Origin: UBA8958 sp964571695
GTDB taxonomy: Bacteria; Desulfobacterota; Syntrophia; Syntrophales; UBA8958
DNA length: 64,000 nucleotides
NCBI GenBank assembly: GCA_964571695.1
Contig: CAZNDG010000008.1
Location: forward strand, 24,026-88,025
Reading direction: 5' to 3'
Part shown: piece by piece, positions 62,255 through 64,000 of the stretch
How positions within the stretch are numbered: position 1 is the stretch's first letter
How the letters are laid out: every line of letters begins with the position of its first letter
Position numbers and translations under genes: made by a program
Notes under the pieces: model-generated
Seen by the model: the letters and a program-made list of their open reading frames with translations, nothing else
Told to the model about the DNA's origin: nothing
Databases searched by the model: none

Positions 62255-63836
62255 GCAGGAGATCCGCGAGAGGCTTATAGAAGCCTCCCGCCGCCCGGGT
62301 GAAATGGCGAAGAAAAAGGAAGAAAGGGCAGAAGTGGAGGAACGGCGGTCCCGGTGATGGAAGGAACTGTCGGATAAGGAGGCGGAAGAGCAGCGGCTGC
62401 AGAGGGAAAAGAAGGCTGCCGATGACGCCTTTGCCGCTGCCGGGGCGGCGCGGGATGGTCATTGGCTTCATGGGGCGGGGCTGCTGAAAGGATTTTGCCG
62501 CTCCCTGATGGCTTCGGGACGGAAGTATCGGGCCGGGAGAGCGGATTACGCCCGATGTGTGGCGGCTTTAGACGCGGCGACAGCAAAGCGGAGGGAGCTT
62601 GTCGTCGCCCTGCGGGTGGCGCGGGAGGAGATAAAGGGGCTGCGGGAGGGGGTGCTGAACCTGGATAGGGAGGTACCGGCATTGCAAAAGGAGGAAGAGA
62701 AACTCCGGGTAGCTTTGGACGGGGAAAAGGAATGGCTCGGCAATCGGTGACCCCGGGCAGAAGAAGATGACGATGCCGTCCGGGAAAAATCCTCTCCCTG
62801 GGCCGTCCGGGAGTGGCAGCAGGCCCGAACCAGGGTTTTCCTTGCCGCCCTGGCCCTGCACCGGGCCTTTATCGAGGCCAATCATAAAGAGATGCGGTGC
62901 AATCTCGGCCTGGCCGTGGACTGGCTGAAGGGCAAGAATCTGGACGACGGGCTTCGCCTCTTGGCCTTCCAGAGCCTCTGCCTGGTCTGCCCCGTGCTTT
63001 CCACCACCTTTGCCGCCCTGCCCCGGTTTCTCGCCGGTATCGGCCGGGAGGAAATCGGCTGGCTCCTTATCGACGAGGCTGGCCAGGCCCTGCCCCAGGC
63101 GGCGGCGGGGGCCGTCTGGCGGGCAAAGCGTACCGTCGTGGTGGGCGATCCCCGGCAACTCGAACCGATCGTCGCCATCCCCGACAAGACGGAAGAGGCC
63201 CTAGCCCGTCATTACGGGGTGGGAAATACCTGGCGGTCCTCCCTGACCTCGGCCCAGAAGCTCGCTGATCAGGCTACGGAACTGGGGACATTCTTGAAAA
63301 ACAACGGGGCGGACGAAGGGCTCTAAGTGGGCGCTCCCCTGCGGGTCCACCGGCGGTGCGGTGAGCCCATGTTCATTATCAGCAACCACATTGCTTACAG
63401 CGGCATGATGATCCATGACAAGGTCTCCGGAGGCGCAAAGATCTTCCCGGATAGCCGCTGGATTGATGTGGCGAGTGAAAGATCGGACGGCCACTGGGTG
63501 GAAGAAGAGGGGCGGGCCACGAAAGCGCTCCTCCGGAAGCTGAAGGAGGATGTCTTCCTCATCTCTCCCTTCCGCGACGTGGCAAATCACTTGAATGCAA
63601 TCGGCAAAGCGCATTACTTTACCCGTCCGCAGGAGCAGACCGGCACGATCCATCTAGGTGGCGACCCCAAAAAAGTGGGGGACAAGGAATGGGCGGCGGG
63701 CAAGGTGAATCTTCTCAACGTCGCCGTGAGTCGGGCAAAGAGAACCCTCCTGGTGGTGGGGAACCGTACGCTATGGAAGGAACATTCTTATTTCAAGGTT
63801 GCGGCCCGAATACTGAAAGTTGAAAAGTTCGGATAA
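62247..63836 (+). pseudogene. SF1 DNA/RNA helicase (Dna2/NAM7-like), multiply broken
   Basis: One continuous frame encodes a helical region, then the helicase core: motif II in WLLIDEAGQALPQAAAGAVW with VVVGDPRQLEPIV (motif III), LRVHRRCGEPMF (motif IV region), FLISPFRDVANHLNAIGKAH and motif VI NLLNVAVSRAKRTLLVVGN. Stops interrupt it at 62355 (TGA), 62748 (TGA) and 63324 (TAA). Motif V, with its QGKE-type loop, appears to be deleted: the frame goes from GTIH directly to LGGDPKKVG. No Walker A segment lies in the region. Intact relatives in Deltaproteobacteria have more than 1000 residues. It is a decayed gene, not a candidate for stop-codon recoding, because both TGA and TAA occur. Confidence 0.8.
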
Positions 63837-63871
63837 GTTATCCCTACAACGACATTTAAATGATTTATAAG

Positions 63872-63899
63872 TTGACATCATGTTCTGACTATGATACAT
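63872..63899 (+). promoter_or_regulatory. Possible promoter of the last gene
   Basis: TTGACA at 63872-63877, 16 bp, then ATACAT (63894-63899), 31 bp before the ATG at 63931. The -35 is perfect; the -10 is weak. Confidence 0.4.
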
Positions 63900-63930
63900 G
63901 TTTCAGAAAAGCATTGGGAGGTGTCAGACC

Positions 63931-64000
63931 ATGGTTCCGGAAAACCGCGTTCAGGATGGGACCTTTCCCATCCCCAAATTGTTCGTTGGCAAAGAGGACA
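63931..64000 (+). CDS. Start of a gene running off the window, unknown
   Basis: ATG at 63931 is preceded by GGGAGG with 9 nt spacing. The first 23 residues (opening MVPENRVQDGTFPIPKLFVG) are not enough to name a family. Its clean translation signals and promoter suggest that an intact gene follows the decayed helicase. Confidence 0.5.
   Translation, partial: MVPENRVQDGTFPIPKLFVGKED

Noticed and set aside
62247..63836. In-frame TGA codons considered as recoded (selenocysteine or similar)
   Set aside because: A TAA stop also occurs, a motif-V segment is missing, and no recoding hairpin is seen; decay explains the data better.
1..64000. tRNA, rRNA, riboswitch or phage structural genes
   Set aside because: None recognised by eye; absence is not proven without covariance-model searches.

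Overview
This 64 kb window is GC-rich chromosomal DNA from a diderm (outer-membrane) bacterium. It carries Tol envelope genes, LolA and a LolB-like lipoprotein, sodium-pump decarboxylase subunits, a TAXI-type TRAP solute-binding protein, phosphate acetyltransferase, an acetate-type transporter, many diguanylate cyclase and sigma-54 type regulators, and an unusual glycogen gene set. That combination fits an anaerobic Deltaproteobacterium/Desulfobacterota, most likely a Syntrophaceae-like syntroph. The assignment is inference; no rRNA gene is present.

Layout. 1-3119 (+): tolR end, tolA-like, tolB, cpoB/ybgF, with no pal between tolB and cpoB. 3464-7337 (-): LolB-like lipoprotein, TPR protein, CtpA protease. 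7510-11428 (-): FabD, PHA-synthase-like hydrolase, acyl carrier protein, KAS III. 11501-17404 (-): CorC/HlyC-type protein, small membrane protein, LexA with its own SOS box, heme-type diguanylate cyclase, PfkB kinase. 17620-28262 (-): amino-sugar/nucleotide block (NagB, GlmM, PyrG, a giant GlmS-like protein, a GlmU-like beta-helix protein), a Fis-type regulator, a membrane protein and MoaC. 28495-37051 (+): ComM, IlvE, LolA, glycogen debranching enzyme, NCS2-like permease, alpha/beta hydrolase. 37067-39548 (-): OadB, a 56-residue OadG and an acetate-type transporter. 40063-53123 (+): sigma-54 activator, metallophosphoesterase, GAF-GGDEF protein, glycosyltransferase, GH57 enzyme, a glycogen synthase-phosphorylase fusion and Pta. 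53137-57232 (-): ferredoxin-like protein, DUF2905 protein, radical-SAM KamA-like enzyme, TAXI binding protein.

57342-63836 is an accessory and partly decayed region: a PD-(D/E)XK-like nuclease followed by a DHH phosphoesterase with a G-tract frameshift, a VapBC toxin-antitoxin pair, a broken LemA gene, a DUF3137-like remnant, a nuclease-like protein with perfect 42-bp coding repeats, and a multiply broken SF1 helicase that has also lost a motif-V segment. A new gene begins at the right edge.

The best unexplained structure is a family of four dispersed elements, each exactly 167 bp, with complementary ends that extend into a long imperfect inverted repeat. Each is flanked by a perfect or 4/5-matching 5-bp target duplication. 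They look like a MITE family (3262, 18628, 54089, 55731). The nuclease plus DHH-phosphoesterase pair is the most plausible candidate for an undescribed functional system.
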